Assembly: GCA_017646945.1 (NCBI GenBank) | Contig: JAGCLN010000120.1 | Span: 1 to 5,463, forward strand | Length of the DNA stretch: 5,463 nt | Direction: 5' to 3' | Source: Clostridia bacterium | GTDB lineage: Bacteria; Bacillota; Clostridia; Christensenellales; Borkfalkiaceae | Part shown: positions 5,463 through 5,463 of the stretch, in pieces | Layout: each line of letters begins with the position of its first letter | Numbering within the stretch: position 1 is the first letter of the stretch | Position numbers and translations under genes: made by a program | Notes under the pieces: generated by a model | Seen by the model: the letters and a program-made list of their open reading frames with translations, nothing else | Told to the model about the DNA's origin: nothing | Databases searched by the model: none

Positions 5463-5463
5463 G

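Overview
This window looks like chromosomal DNA from a low-GC bacterium, most likely a Bacillota/Clostridia-type organism. That placement is an inference. The support is the AT-rich intergenic DNA, strong AGGAG-type ribosome binding sites in front of most genes, a TTG start codon, TAA stops on all five genes, and close-to-consensus sigma-A type promoters. There are no mobile elements, CRISPR arrays, rRNA or tRNA genes, and the gene density is normal.

Layout. (1) Positions 123-647 (+) encode a 174-aa soluble protein I do not recognise. It has its own extended -10 promoter and is closed by a hairpin terminator at 651-688 that is symmetrical enough to work in both directions. (2) Positions 2927-1392 and then 1380-694 (-) form a two-gene operon. 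The first gene encodes a polytopic membrane protein of the DUF1538 type, built from two tandem repeats. The second, 11 nt downstream, encodes a PII-like protein that is itself two PII-type domains in tandem. The operon has a good promoter (TTGACT-17 nt-TATACT) and converges on gene 1 at the shared terminator. (3) Positions 3152-4687 and 4699-5340 (+) form a divergent uracil-salvage operon: a UraA-type uracil permease and, 11 nt later, uracil phosphoribosyltransferase (upp, TTG start), ended by a perfect 11-bp stem terminator. (4) After the terminator lie about 90 nt with an AT-only palindrome and a 15-codon ORF at the window edge.

How the genes work together. uraA and upp are a complete import-and-capture pair: uracil enters by symport and is trapped as UMP using PRPP. 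The DUF1538/PII pair reads as a transporter-like membrane protein with a dedicated PII-family sensor, by analogy with PII proteins that gate partner transporters (AmtB-GlnK). The substrate is not evident. The two operons share a 224-nt divergent control region (2928-3151) holding both promoters, three copies of a TATATTGA element and a small GC-rich palindrome in the uraA promoter spacer. Co-regulation is therefore possible but not shown.

The starts of the two membrane-protein genes were moved inward from the longest ORF on RBS and promoter evidence: 2984 to 2927, and 3116 to 3152. The least ordinary items are the tandem-PII/DUF1538 operon, a possible internal translation start that would release the second PII domain alone, and the unrecognised first gene.
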